DNA from: Aspergillus flavus
Lineage: Eukaryota > Ascomycota > Eurotiomycetes > Eurotiales > Aspergillaceae
Assembly (NCBI RefSeq): GCF_009017415.1
Contig: NC_092403.1
Span: 2,542,001 to 2,606,000, forward strand
Length of the DNA stretch: 64,000 nucleotides
Direction: 5' to 3'
The position numbers and the translations under genes are program-made. The notes under the pieces were generated by a model, which worked only from the letters and a program-made list of their open reading frames with translations, did not search any database and was not told the origin of the DNA. Below, in pieces: positions 47,618 through 58,061 of the stretch (position 1 is its first letter; each line of letters starts with the position of its first letter).

Positions 47618-48928
47618 CCTGGTCTAGTGGGCAAGGAGAGATATCTATCTCTCGCGTATAGACTAGAGTTGCTTGACTCGCTCGTAGGAATTCATACCTG
47701 GGCATGGGTTTCATACAGTGACGTCTGTGTTATAAGGTCGAGGAACTTAGTCATTCGAGTGAGTCATGTTATAACTTATAGAGATGGCTAGCGGACACTG
47801 TTACTCTGTTCTGGCGAAATACTTGAGGAAATTAGTTGCAAGGACAATACTAGAAATGTTCGGTCTTCGCTCTTGGGTCTTCTGATGCTGTGTTGGATTG
47901 GTTAATGGTAGAGACCCAGTGTTAAGGCTATCTTCTCAAGTAGGCCAATGTAGCAATATTTGATTGGTAGGTTAGTTGATATAAAAATTGTTAAATATTC
48001 ATTTGTCGCGACATGCAGCGATATTACAGGCGGTGAAAATCAGCTGGCAGAAACTATTATACCGTGAGTATATAAAACCCGCTGCTAACATTGTAATGTC
48101 CTTGCAACGATGCCAGAAAAGGAATCTCAAATGAAGAAGATTGCACAAGACTGAGTCCATTGGGAAGCTTCGTCCAGCATTTCTAATAGCTTACTTCTCA
48201 GCCAAGCCATCAGAAATCCTTATGTCGAGATCGTTGTGGGCTGTGCGATATTTACTAAGCCTCAACCGGCAAGGCCAGTGCCTACAGTTGACTTCCTAAT
48301 CAAGTATAGAGAACACACGGCCTCAAGCTTGTTTGTCGGACTGTCCGTGAGTGTTTGCAATTCGTGCCTTAGTGAATGTCGCATTGTATTGGAGCCTGCA
48401 GAGTCGAGAGGCGGGGTATATGGACCTCGTTTAAATCCCAAAGAAAATACTCCGTAGTGTAAAGACAAAATTGCCAAAATGCCGAAATTTCCGGCAGAGA
48501 CTTGAGTTCACCCTTGATTGGAAGACAGTCGCGTGTCATGACCAGGTGGAGGTGAGGGTTGCATCCACGGGAGATTGGGATTGTCGTGATGGCTGGGTCC
48601 CACGGTGGAGAAAACTGCTGGAGGCGCCAATGATCGACCCTGGCCCCCAACCTACATCGGGCTAACTGGCTGCGGCAAAGGATCGTCATTGAGAATCTGC
48701 GAGGGAAAAAAAAAATGAAAATGAAACATGTAAACAGTCCCCTTGCTGCGGAACGGTGACTGAAGTGTTCGGGAAGGCAGTTGTCCAATCCAACCACCAC
48801 CTGAGACGTCGTGGATGAAGTTACTTTATGGACGAGTGGAGGTTTCTCAATAGAATACTCGGTCGTTCTGCGAGTGGCCCAACCTGCGATCATACCGTCA
48901 ATGCGTTGGATGCAAGAACAAGGGCAGC
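47618..48928. other. Intergenic, nothing convincingly coding
   Basis: About 1.3 kb. Frames at 48236-48457 (plus) and 48369-48893 (minus) overlap each other and show no recognised domain or clean splice extension. Confidence 0.4.
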
Positions 48929-49833
48929 TTAGTAGCGGTTCGTTGGTAATTCGTGAATGGGTTGATCCATCCGGCTTTCTAGCTCATATTGTCTTTTCGG
49001 AGCTTCCAGTTCAGTCAGGGGCTTGAGAGGCGGCTGAGGACTGCTGGTCACCGGCATTGCCCCTTCCCCAGCGGGCGGCTGAGATTGTTTTCGGCCGCGC
49101 ATGAAGAAGTACCAAAGAAGAGCAACGATCAATGCGACTCCTGCAACACCGCCCACAACACCTCCTGCAATGGCTCCAGCATGGTTACTCGAATGAGAGG
49201 TGTTCGATGAGTCGGAGTCTGAAGTAGTTGTTGCAGCGGGTATCGAGCTTGTTGATGTAGATCCGGTAGAGGTTGTTGTAGTTGCGGAAGCCGTTGAAGA
49301 AGTCGACTCGAAACCTAAAGATAGAAAGATTCCTGGTCAGAGTGGAGGCTCACTTTAATAGAAGAAAGTCATCACGGACTCTGAGTCTTGGTTACCAAGA
49401 TTGTTTCCCCGCGCGCGGTGGGTGACCCGTCGGAGCAGCCTACAGCATTGTCGGGATCATCCGTCCAGAACCCTGTTTGCCAAGGCAAACAGCAGAAGTA
49501 TCCAGTGTGGTTATACATGATCCCGGTCTCATTGGCACAGTGCGGAGTCGCTTTCAGTGGTGCTGTACAGTCGGATTCCGTCGGACAGCAAACGTTGTTC
49601 TGGATTGACTGCGTAGCCCCTGGGCAAATTGAATCGCCAGGGCAGCAGGCATAGAAGTCACCCCATGTTTTTCCGCAGCTTGTTTCACTGGTAAGGCAGC
49701 TGCCATTTCTGCGAAGAGGAAACCCGTACGGTGGATCGTATGAAACCATTTTGTGAGATCGTAAGAATTAAGCATGCAGAAGAGTGGGAAAAAGGAGGAC
49801 AGAAAAGGCGACCGTGCGTAATAAAAAGGACAT
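48929..49833 (-). pseudogene. Cysteine-rich single-pass membrane protein with stop after signal peptide
   Basis: In one frame, ATG 49833 starts a 21-residue signal peptide (FLLRTVAFSVLLFPTLLHA) that is followed at once by TAA (49768-49770). The same frame then continues FLRSHKMVSYDPPYGFPLRR into an ectodomain with about 13 cysteines (TSCGKTWGDFYACCPGDSICP, NNVCCPTESDC, FCCLPWQTGF). A 65 bp intron (49315-49379) leads to a Ser/Thr-rich stalk, one transmembrane helix (AIAGGVVGGVAGVALIVALLWYFF) and a cytoplasmic tail with basic residues. The architecture is that of fungal wall-stress/Mid2-like surface proteins. Read from the downstream ATG at 49749 the protein lacks a signal peptide. The stop could derive from CAA by a single C-to-T change at a usual A|Q signal-peptidase site. 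Confidence 0.7.
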
Positions 49834-49861
49834 GTCTGAGCAAATGAATCAAGCCTCAACT

Positions 49862-50340
49862 CTATGATGGAGCTAAGGTCTTAGCTTTCGGAGCGGGCCA
49901 AAAAACTGGGGACTGAGCCCAGTTAATTCCAGCCCGTGGCAGTTGCTGAGGATGCCCCTCTACATTTGTGTTTACGCAGTTGAGACCAAATGCAGGACGT
50001 GATACGGCTCTAGTTGTCGGAAGATTCGACCAAGAAGATGCTGGTAAGCGCTTCGTCGTTCCGTAATCGAACAAACCTTGGACATACCATGCGTAGTGGT
50101 GAGATATTCAGCCGAAGCACCGTGAACGGCAAGCAATTTGGCAATACTTGAAGACATCTTTTGTTGCTATTGTCGTCCAACGAATGTAAATTTGAAGCTT
50201 CGATGAACGTCTGTCTATGCAACTCATTCGTACCCGGGGCTAAGGCTCCATGAATTGTACGGAGCTGTGTAGTTCTTGGCGCTTCGTAGTTGGTAAGGAA
50301 GGTGGTGGGTGGTGGTGAATATCAGGCACTCTGTACCATT
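49862..50340 (-). repeat. Dispersed relic, copy A (matches 63.4-64.0 kb)
   Basis: The stretch around 50030-50300 shares long recognisable runs with 63450-63990: AAGATGCTGGTAAGCGCTTCG against AAGATGCTAGTAAGCGCTTCG; GAGATATTCAGCCGAAG against AAGATATTCAGCTGAAG; and AATTTGAAGCTTCGA with GCGTCTGTCTATGCA. On the minus strand, SIAKLLAVHGASAEYLTTTHG resembles an ankyrin-repeat loop, and SITERRSAYQHL is shared by both copies. It is probably a piece of a degenerate ankyrin-type gene family. Confidence 0.55.
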
Positions 50341-50739
50341 CCTTCCTAACCAGGCAGCAAAAGTACGTATTATGTCAGCAACGCTCTCACCTTCCAACAC
50401 AAAAGTCCTTTCACTTTCGTTTCAACTTCCTTTCACCTTCCTTCTGTATTCCCTTCATCTGTTCATCACTCCTCTCTCATTTCCTTCTCATTAGTTTCTC
50501 ATTCCTTTCAAATCCAGTCCTCCAGGAACCCCGTCATCCCACTGATCTCATAATCCCATACTTTCTGATATCCTTTATCTCCTTTTCTGAAGAGACATTC
50601 TTGCTATTCGAACGTGTAACGCGTACAGATGATTATGTATACTACTATTGTGTTTCTTATGTTCTTTTCCTGGAAAGAGACCCTTGTTTTCTTGCGGGGT
50701 TCACAACATATGGACGATAGCCTTTGCCCCTCAGCAGCA

Positions 50740-52290
50740 TTCTTTCAAGGATGTATATATCCTGTATAGCTTCATGTTTTGCATGGCTATGCCTAGCCGA
50801 TGCAGAGGGGAGCGTATACCCCCCGATCGCGTTTCTCGAGGCTACATGTATGCTGCATGGCTTCATGTTTTACAAGACTATGCCTAGCCTATCAAGACGA
50901 AAGCCTATGCCCATCTGTAGCATTCCTACAAGGCTACATGTACTCTACATAGCATCATGACGTTTATGACTATGCGCTGCCTCTTGGTGACATTTTTGCA
51001 GCGGTTTTTACTACATAGCTTTATGCTGCGTATGAATATGGCGAGTCCATACCGAGAACGGCGTCTGGGATTCGTCAGCGTTTTTGCAGCGGTTTCTATA
51101 CTCTGCATGATTATGCATATCCAGATTATAAGATCCGTCAATTGGCAGTGATTCTGCAGCGGTATAATGCCCTGCACAGCTTCATTCTGTGCATGACTAT
51201 GCCGAGTCTATAAGACAACAGCGTCCGGCACTCCGTGGCGTTTTTACAGCGGTTTCTATACGCGGCACAGCTTCATGCTTTGCATGACGAAGGGTCTAAG
51301 ATAAAGAAACAATAGTTGTTATTCGGCTATTTTGCAGCGGCTTTTATATGCTGCATAGCCCTATGGTTCATAGAACTATGTATATAAGGATCGCAAAATC
51401 CGACACTCAAGACTGTCGGGACAGAAGTCCACAAACCCTTCAGCATGGGTTATTCTATTCTTTGCATGACTATGCTTCATACATGCGACAACATTCATTA
51501 CTCGGCAGTATTTCGGCATTGCTACTTAGACCATTCGTCATGTACTTCTTTATGTTTTGCATGACCATGCCAATTTCTTACGAATAATGGCCTCGGCCAT
51601 TCGGCAATATTCTTTCAGTGGCTGCCAGACCCTGCATAGGTTCATGCTTTGCATGACTATGCTTAGTACATTTGGACGAAAACCTATGCCATTCGGCGGC
51701 GTTTTTGAAGCGGTCTTCAGACCCTGCATAGTTTCATGCTTAGCATAACTATGCCAGATATGCTACATATAGTAGCAACGACAGCTGAAACACCGGAAAA
51801 CGATTCTGACCAACAATAAGGTCAACAGAAAGAAAAAAGCCTGAGGATAATGGTAATTATCCTATCCGGACAGCGACAACTTTGCAGCGGTATTCGTACC
51901 TTGCAAAGTTTCATGCTATGCATATATATGTGAGTTGTGCTCAGCGTTTAGCAACGACAGCTCCAGATTGAGCGCAACACGGGGGCAAATAATAGCGTTC
52001 CCCAGGAGAAGAGGGGCGAACTATTATACGCTTCGCTTAGCCATGCTTTTCCAGCGGTATTTATACCGTTTATACTTTTATAGCTTCATAGCTATCTTCG
52101 ATATGCTACACAAAGTAGCAACAGGGTTTACAATTAGGACGAAAAGTGGGGACAACGATAGCGTTGTCAAGAAGAAGAAGAGGGAGTAACTGATAATGCC
52201 CTTCGGCTATAATCTGGTAGCTATGTTTATAGCAGGCATAGTTGCATAGCATAGTCTATATGATTATGTTGAATATGCAACATATCTAGG
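50740..52290. repeat. Degenerate ~92 bp tandem array of hairpin-forming units
   Basis: About 15 diverged units share a box (T)TTGCAGCGGT-TT--TAC followed by a hairpin. The best unit (51634-51662) has outer arms GCATAG and CTATGC and inner arms CATGC and GCATG around TTT. The next copy starts at 51726 (92 bp later) and is nearly as good. Earlier copies start at 50764, 50854, 51174, 51265 and 51353. From 51265 to 51634 is 369 bases, four periods. After 51754 the spacing roughly doubles (51903, 52079), with purine-rich filler between units. Frames through the array change from unit to unit and repeatedly stop, so it is not a repeat protein. Differences often preserve pairing (CATGT/GCATG via G-T), though other copies have lost it. 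Confidence 0.75.
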
Positions 52291-52334
52291 GGCAGCAACT
52301 AAGAAATGGGTTGGTATTGGGACCAACAATTAGA

Positions 52335-52380
52335 TCACCGGGAGGAAGAGGAAGAAGAAGAAGAAGAAGAATAAGGGGAA
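52335..52380. repeat. GAA microsatellite
   Basis: A purine run made of GAGGAAGAGG and then about six GAA triplets. It sits at the right edge of the hairpin array and resembles shorter purine fillers between its last units. Confidence 0.8.
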
Positions 52381-54058
52381 AATGGTGATTATATCCTTCG
52401 GTGCACCGAGTTTATGACGCCTCTACTAATTTCATTAATAACATGAACAGCTTTACCAGATGTTACGACCGGAGCCCCCCCTCCCTGCCGATTCGACTAA
52501 ACAGATCGTTTTCCTGTCGTTTCTTTATCTGTCTCGGGTAACTCATTCAATATTTATCACCGGTAGAGAGCCTTGCGCAAGCCAACCGAAATCGTCGTCG
52601 ACTTTGGTACAAATGTCCCCTGACACGCTATGTGGAGAAGGTAATGATAAAGTCGAGAATGTCTCTATAAACATAGGCTGTTAACAAGTGAAGCGGTAAC
52701 AATTGCATATTTAAGTTTCGACAAGTTCAATCTACATCGACGAGGAAGTCTATCCAGAGCATAAGGACGAAGGTGATCCCCAAGAGCAGACCTCGGACTC
52801 ATAAAGAACTGCTGGAATACGGCTTAATATGATTCTTTTCATGACTACCTCCATACTCGGGGCTTATCAAAAGCCAGAATTTATTGGGATAGTCTTCAGT
52901 TCGACACATCGCTTAGCTGGAAGAGGAAACAAAGTGAGAAGTAAGAATGTGTGAAATACACTCTTCTACGATGATCCATTGAAGGATGCGGGTACACTGT
53001 CTGCGAACTGGTGATGAACCGTGCTCGTCATAGATAGACCCACTAGTGGGGATGGAGGGAACTTTGGAGTTACCGGTCTTATGTCGGATGAGCTCACATT
53101 TTGCTTCTAGCGACTTTGAGATGGCATAAGGTAAGGCATCCATGCCCTGAAGGCAATTGTGGCTAACCTTATAGTAGTACACTATACAAAACGTGCAATA
53201 GTTATTAGCGATGAGTGAACAGTGCGCCAAAATGGGTAGTTAATGACTCGGGGCCTCTAACAGGTCCATTGTTGCGAGAGGCCATGTAACCACGCAGTGA
53301 TTGATTACTTTACTCAGCTACAGCTACGCAATGTATATACGATCGACCTGTTTTAACATATGAGCGTCGATACTGGTGGTTCCAGAGGAAGCAATGTTGA
53401 GCACTACCTTGGAGAGCATGTAAAGAGCCAAATCGTTCGAGGAAGAATTAAAGCTTTCTTCTGAAATAGCATGATCTGCGGTTCGCCAATATTCTCAATA
53501 CGCTTATTCTACATAACTCCATTGGCAAACATTGAATCTATAGGTGCTTTCATAGCGATCGTGTTGGAACGTAGGATGATTTACTCGTTGAGTTGCACGT
53601 AATGCTGCATTGAGGGGGAGCAAAACCCATCGTCTTGAAATTCCGGAGTCATCACAGGTAGATTGGCCAATACAAGCGTTGAATGTCAGACATGCTTCTG
53701 CCGGCTGACAATGCGATCTAGTGTACATTCTAATAACTGCGCACTATTTCTCCTCTACCCCAGATTGATTAGCAACAAACTCCTAGTCCAAGCCAGTAAA
53801 TTTAAATTGATTGACCATCCGGTTGCAAATACGGTTTACGATATATGGTGCATACGTCCCCACCAGTATAGTAATCTTACACTTGACCAACCTCCCAAGT
53901 TATAAATGAAGCGGTCCAGTGCTCACCATTATAAGTGAATTATAGAAAGTCTTATGTAATCGTGCATTGATGGTATAAGAACTTGAACATCCTATCTCCT
54001 CTGGTCTCGCTAAGATCGATATCCCCCCAAACCATCAAAATCCGGTATCACAAAGAAA
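52381..54058. other. Intergenic with a decayed segment
   Basis: About 1.7 kb. The part at 53041-53100 shares CTGGGGATGGAGGGAACT-type sequence and TGTCGGATG with 63262-63330, so it is another fragment of the dispersed relic family. Frames at 52913-53230 and 53504-53728 (minus) are probably parts of such decayed genes. The last 300 bases serve as promoter for the enoyl reductase-like gene. Confidence 0.45.
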
Positions 54059-55192
54059 ATGGCGAACCAGGCAACTGTACTCGACCAACCTCATGGGCCC
54101 CTAGTCATCAAGGACATTCCTGTCCCGCAATGTCATCCAACAGAAGTCTTGGTCAAAGTGAGAGCAGTTGCCACAAATGCCGCTGACTGGAAGATCTACG
54201 AAGGCCATTTCCCTCAAGTTCTCCCTGTTTTGCTGGGCTGTGATGTTGCTGGAGAGGTTGCCGAAGTCGGTAGAAGTGTGGTTGGTCTGAACGTTGGTGA
54301 CAGGGTATGCTCCCGAGTATTTCAAGTGAAATGTTTACTAACTTGTCGGCAGGTTGCTGGATTCACCCAGCAGCAATTGGTTGGAATGGAATCTATGATG
54401 GCTATAGGCTCTGTTGCTTCCGATCTCCGCCACGGGGGCTACCAGAAGTTTGTTCCTATGCTACCGCGTATGATCTTCAAGATTCCGGAATCGGTTCCAA
54501 ACGAGATTGCGACTACTTTCGGTTGCTCTTTTTTTACCGCCGCCGCAGGAGTGTTCAAAAGCCTTGGCTTCCCCTTTCCAATTCCGGAAGTGGCGTCAGT
54601 GGAAAAGGTCCTTGTATGGGGCGCCGCAAGTGCAGTAGGTGCCTTTGCTGTCCAGCTCCTAAAAGCTTCCCATATGGAAGTCATTGCTGTCTGCAGCGCA
54701 AAGAACTTTGACTACATTAGGAACTTGGGTGCGAGCCACGTCATTGACTACCATGGTACTGACGTGGCTGCCCAACTGAGAGAGCAGCGCATTCGGGTCA
54801 AAAAGGCTTTTGATTCAATTTCCTCATTGGAGACGTGTAATGCTTGCTTGGATATTGTTGGAGAGGGTGGTACAGTGGCCGATGTACAATTCCTTGAGGC
54901 TTTGAGACGACCAGGCATTGGAATGGAACATATAAACGTCGTTGATATTTTGGGGGAAGCGGTAAGTTTCTCCCATAGGAAAGAAGGAGCTACCAACGAT
55001 ACTAAGAATTCACAGCAAGCCCCTCTCCTCTCCCCTTTGGTCAATGATTGGGTTCCAAACGGTTTAGTCGCAGGGATACTGAAGGGAGTTCAATACCAGA
55101 TATATTCCGGTGGTCTAAACAGCATCGACCAGGCCATCAGAGATCACCGAGACGGGAAGATCGCTGGGAAAGCAGTGATCACTGGGATTTAA
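54059..55192 (+). CDS. Zinc-type alcohol dehydrogenase-like protein, trans-enoyl reductase class
   Basis: Exons 54059-54304 and 54353-55192 give 361 residues; the 48 bp intron joins GDR to VAGF. The frame is also open through the intron, so both forms translate. The N-terminal GroES-like domain has EVLVKVRAVATNAADWKIYEG and LPVLLGCDVAGEVAEVG. The Rossmann domain has VLVWGAASAVGAFAVQLLKA, the NADPH-binding motif, then HVIDYHGTDV. The catalytic-zinc ligands of true alcohol dehydrogenases are missing, as in the medium-chain reductases that work with fungal PKS or PKS-NRPS enzymes in trans. It may equally be a stand-alone quinone or enone reductase. The regulator, Baeyer-Villiger monooxygenase and AKR genes that follow suggest a common pathway. 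Confidence 0.85.
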   Translation: MANQATVLDQPHGPLVIKDIPVPQCHPTEVLVKVRAVATNAADWKIYEGHFPQVLPVLLGCDVAGEVAEVGRSVVGLNVGDRVCSRVFQVKCLLTCRQVAGFTQQQLVGMESMMAIGSVASDLRHGGYQKFVPMLPRMIFKIPESVPNEIATTFGCSFFTAAAGVFKSLGFPFPIPEVASVEKVLVWGAASAVGAFAVQLLKASHMEVIAVCSAKNFDYIRNLGASHVIDYHGTDVAAQLREQRIRVKKAFDSISSLETCNACLDIVGEGGTVADVQFLEALRRPGIGMEHINVVDILGEAVSFSHRKEGATNDTKNSQQAPLLSPLVNDWVPNGLVAGILKGVQYQIYSGGLNSIDQAIRDHRDGKIAGKAVITGI

Positions 55193-55850
55193 AAAACGGT
55201 TGACATGGTGATATCCATCAAATTCTTTTCTTCCTGAGCTCTGGTCGTTTAGTCGTCTTTACTTACAGCAGCTTGCGGTCCCCGCGATTATTCTGGCACC
55301 TTGTTGTTCATCGAGTCAAGCCGTGGAGAAAAGCTTTTGCAGAAATTTTGGATCGGTATGTAAACTGTTTTACTGCTTTTAAAGGATAATAGAAGGATTT
55401 ATACTTGTACTGCGAGCAACAATCGGAATCAAGTCAGGCCAGTACGAAGTTGAGGTGGCGAATGGAATATAGGAGGAGCGATAGTGTACGCCAGCAATTA
55501 AGTAGCATTGAATATGTCTTGCACTTCTAAGATAACCCTTATGTGGAAGTGTGCTCTACTCGCGTCCCCTAACTACCCGCTCTACCATACAAAGCTAGCG
55601 TGTCTCGGGGAGAACGAAGGGCAAATGAATCTCTTGACCACAATCTATCTATCAAGGGAGCCTCTGCGGTATTGAGGACCGCGGAAACCTCAGCATACGA
55701 CATCGCTTCGACTAAAACAACAGACACATGATTTGATTCAACGATGGGACTTTAAATTCGATATAGTCAGAACGATATGACCTGGACTTTGAGAACATGG
55801 TAGCGGAACACTAGACTGTCTGTGGATTGATCAAGGGTCATTCTCAAGTA
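55193..55850. other. Intergenic between convergent genes
   Basis: About 660 bases with no recognised frame; likely two 3' untranslated regions. Confidence 0.5.
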
Positions 55851-57130
55851 TCAACCGCCCTGGGAGAATGTGGCATCATGAGATGTTTGTAGTCCAACCT
55901 CTAGTTGCGGCCACTCCAAGAAATTGTCCCAGTAAGGCCCGATCACTTCAACTACCTCCTGGACGATTCGCTTACCGCATCCTTTGGCCCACCAGAGGCT
56001 ATCAAGATTGTGAACAAGCGCACCGAAGTAGGCAAAGATCACGAGAGCTGTCGGTTGCCTTTGATTTAGGCGAAGCAGATACATGCTGGGAATAACGTGG
56101 AGCCACTTGAATGGGCCGCTCCAATATCTCATGTCGGTCCGGTGTGCAAGAGCACGTCGTAGTTCGAGCAGCGTTTGATCATACACCGCCTCATCGCTTT
56201 CTCCACGCCAGATTTGCCGGAGACTGAGGAGGGCCGTATCTGCCGAGCTTGATTCAAAGGCAGGATCCACTGTTTCCCAGTTCCCAATAGAAAAAAGCGA
56301 GCTAAGAGGGCCAGTCTGAACGCTTTCCAAAGTAGATTCTAGGACTGTGCCAATACCGCGGGCCACAAAAACCCAATCGATAGACAAAAAGCCAGGTCTC
56401 CTGCTAGTCGCCGTGGATACTATGTCACCAACAGCCCCACCAGAGGTCTTGAAAACGTAAAAGGTGTTCATAATTGCCATAGCAAAGACGGCATGGCAGT
56501 TACGTTGGTCGATGCAAGTGAGCGCCTCTCTAAACCAGCCAATGGCCTTGTCATAATGGCTAGCGGCGACCAATGTAAGTTCCGCTTGACATCGTGCTTC
56601 CAATGACGCCTTATGCAACGCCGCCAGGCAGAGAAGAGAATGCATGACGAACGGATGCTCCACGGCTATCCGCGGGACGGTTTTTTGCCAGACATGGTCT
56701 ACAGAGGCATCTTTGAAAGTCTCTGGGCTGGTTTGGAGAGTCCAGTGATGCAAAAGCGCCATATCCACCATGTCAAATAACATTGGCGGGGTTTGCAACG
56801 AAGTGGGTGCCACAATTGGCATTTTTGATTTGCATGGGTGCATAGTACGGGTTTGACTTTCCGGGTTCGCCGTATCTCGTAAAAGACACTGGCGAGATGC
56901 ATTAGTGCTCTCGACAGAAGCCGCCGGGTAGACGCAAGCTACCTTGCGTCGCTGGCAACTAGTGCATATCGGCTTAGCTTCACTACACTAGAGCCATAGT
57001 TAGCATACTCTGGGTAAATCTGCATAGGATCCTGTCTTTGTAGGAGACACTAGCTTACCTTGATCCGTAGTCGTTTGCATTCACTGCACCCCAAGCGTGA
57101 TTTTCGATGGGTTCGACGCATGGCTTTCAT
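55851..57130 (-). CDS. Zn2Cys6 transcription factor of the mini-cluster
   Basis: Two exons with an intron at 56988-57058 (GTAAGC..TAG, 71 bp) give 402 residues from ATG 57130. The zinc cluster crosses the junction: C-SE-C-KRLRIK-C-SEAKPI-C-TS-C-QRRKVA-C, residues about 15-42. This is the same intron position, after the basic helix, as in the disrupted regulator at 45 kb. The C-terminal part (LFDMVDMALLHHWTLQTSPETF, HPFVMHSLLCLAALHKA, FAYFGALVHNLDSLWW) has the pattern of the sterol-uptake-factor-like (UPC2 type) fungal regulators. It is compact with no separate coiled coil. A strong palindrome about 200 bp upstream (57333-57364) has an inverted CCG layout and could be its own operator. It probably controls the neighbouring reductase and monooxygenase genes. 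Confidence 0.88.
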
Positions 57131-57260
57131 GATGAGGCTAGATACCAGATGGCTGTCCAAGAAACATGAATGTCATTTACGGTGATCGCGAGATTCCTGG
57201 TGCTTGTTGGACGCATAGTAAGGTGAACCTTTTCGGTCCGAGTACGTGATCACGAGATAC

Positions 57261-57287
57261 GGAATACGGGATAAGGAATACGGGATA
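57261..57287 (+). repeat. Doubled GGAATACGGGATA motif
   Basis: Two perfect 13-base copies (57261-57273 and 57275-57287), one base apart, upstream of the regulator. Related TACGGAATA/CGATATACGAAAT motifs recur at 60161-60204 and, inverted, at 60731-60760 around the monooxygenase/AKR promoter. Confidence 0.7.
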
Positions 57288-57332
57288 CTGGTTATCCGTG
57301 CTGTTCGGTCGCGCCCACCTTGCTTCCGGGAC

Positions 57333-57364
57333 TCAAATACGAGCCGTAATTACGGCTCATTTGA
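57333..57364. promoter_or_regulatory. 32-base near-perfect palindrome with inverted CCG core
   Basis: GAGCCGTAATTACGGCTC (57341-57358) is a perfect 18-base palindrome extended by TCAAAT on the left (with two extra bases AC) and ATTTGA on the right. Its core is CCG-N6-CGG. It lies about 200 bp upstream of the Zn2Cys6 start, which makes autoregulation plausible. Confidence 0.55.
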
Positions 57365-57539
57365 ATGATCCGCTTGCAGAAGTCAGCCAGTCATATTCAA
57401 TCAAACCGGCGGTGGCGGATTATTCACAGTAAGTTAGGCCATGATGGTTTTCTTGAAATTTCCATGTTGAGAAAAGGCAGGCTCAGGCTGATTAATCCTC
57501 TAGGTGCGCGGTAAGTGAGCTGTACGTGCAGGCCAGCTT

Positions 57540-58061
57540 CAACAGTCTATTTGCAAATAATAATATCTTAACTAATTCAATTTGTATCCACTTAAAAATA
57601 ACTATATGGCTTATCATCTAGTAGAATGATTATATATCAAGAGAAGCGATGTTTTACCTTTCCAGTTGCTAGAGTAAGATAATTTAAAAGTATGTTTATA
57701 TTATATCATTACCATTTATATCTCGGACTGCTTTTGTACTAGGATTAAGTATAAAAAAATCCGCATAACTTTATAGATATTAGGAATTTCTTTTTGCAGG
57801 CAATGTAGCTTTTAAAACTCGTTTCTTCCCTTTAACTAGAGTGTTTATGTTGTTGATATTTGTCGTATGTCGGTGTCTTGCACTGGGTAAAGGATACTGC
57901 AACTTAATGAACAACAAATGGATTGATACTAACATGGATCGATGCTAATGAGTGTTCGATGATCACAGACTGTTAATATACCGCGCCAGCCTTCACTAAT
58001 CTGCTATAAAATTATCCTAGGAACTGAGACAACCCACTTGCGGTTTCCATAGCCGTCTGAC
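57540..58061. other. A+T-rich intergenic stretch
   Basis: About 500 bases, locally A+T-rich at 57550-57740 but not saturated, separating the regulator's promoter from the 3' end of the monooxygenase. No gene seen. Confidence 0.45.

Noticed and set aside
50657..51748. Array as a gene for a repeat protein
   Set aside because: The frame changes between units, and the peptides (such as FMLCMTML) do not continue through successive repeats without stops.
50740..52290. Hairpin array as a CRISPR
   Set aside because: The units are degenerate and the intervening sequence is not unique spacers of fixed length. The organism is also a fungus.
54307..54711. Alternative frame in the enoyl reductase-like gene
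   Set aside because: It interrupts the GroES-like and Rossmann domains that are continuous in the chosen frame.
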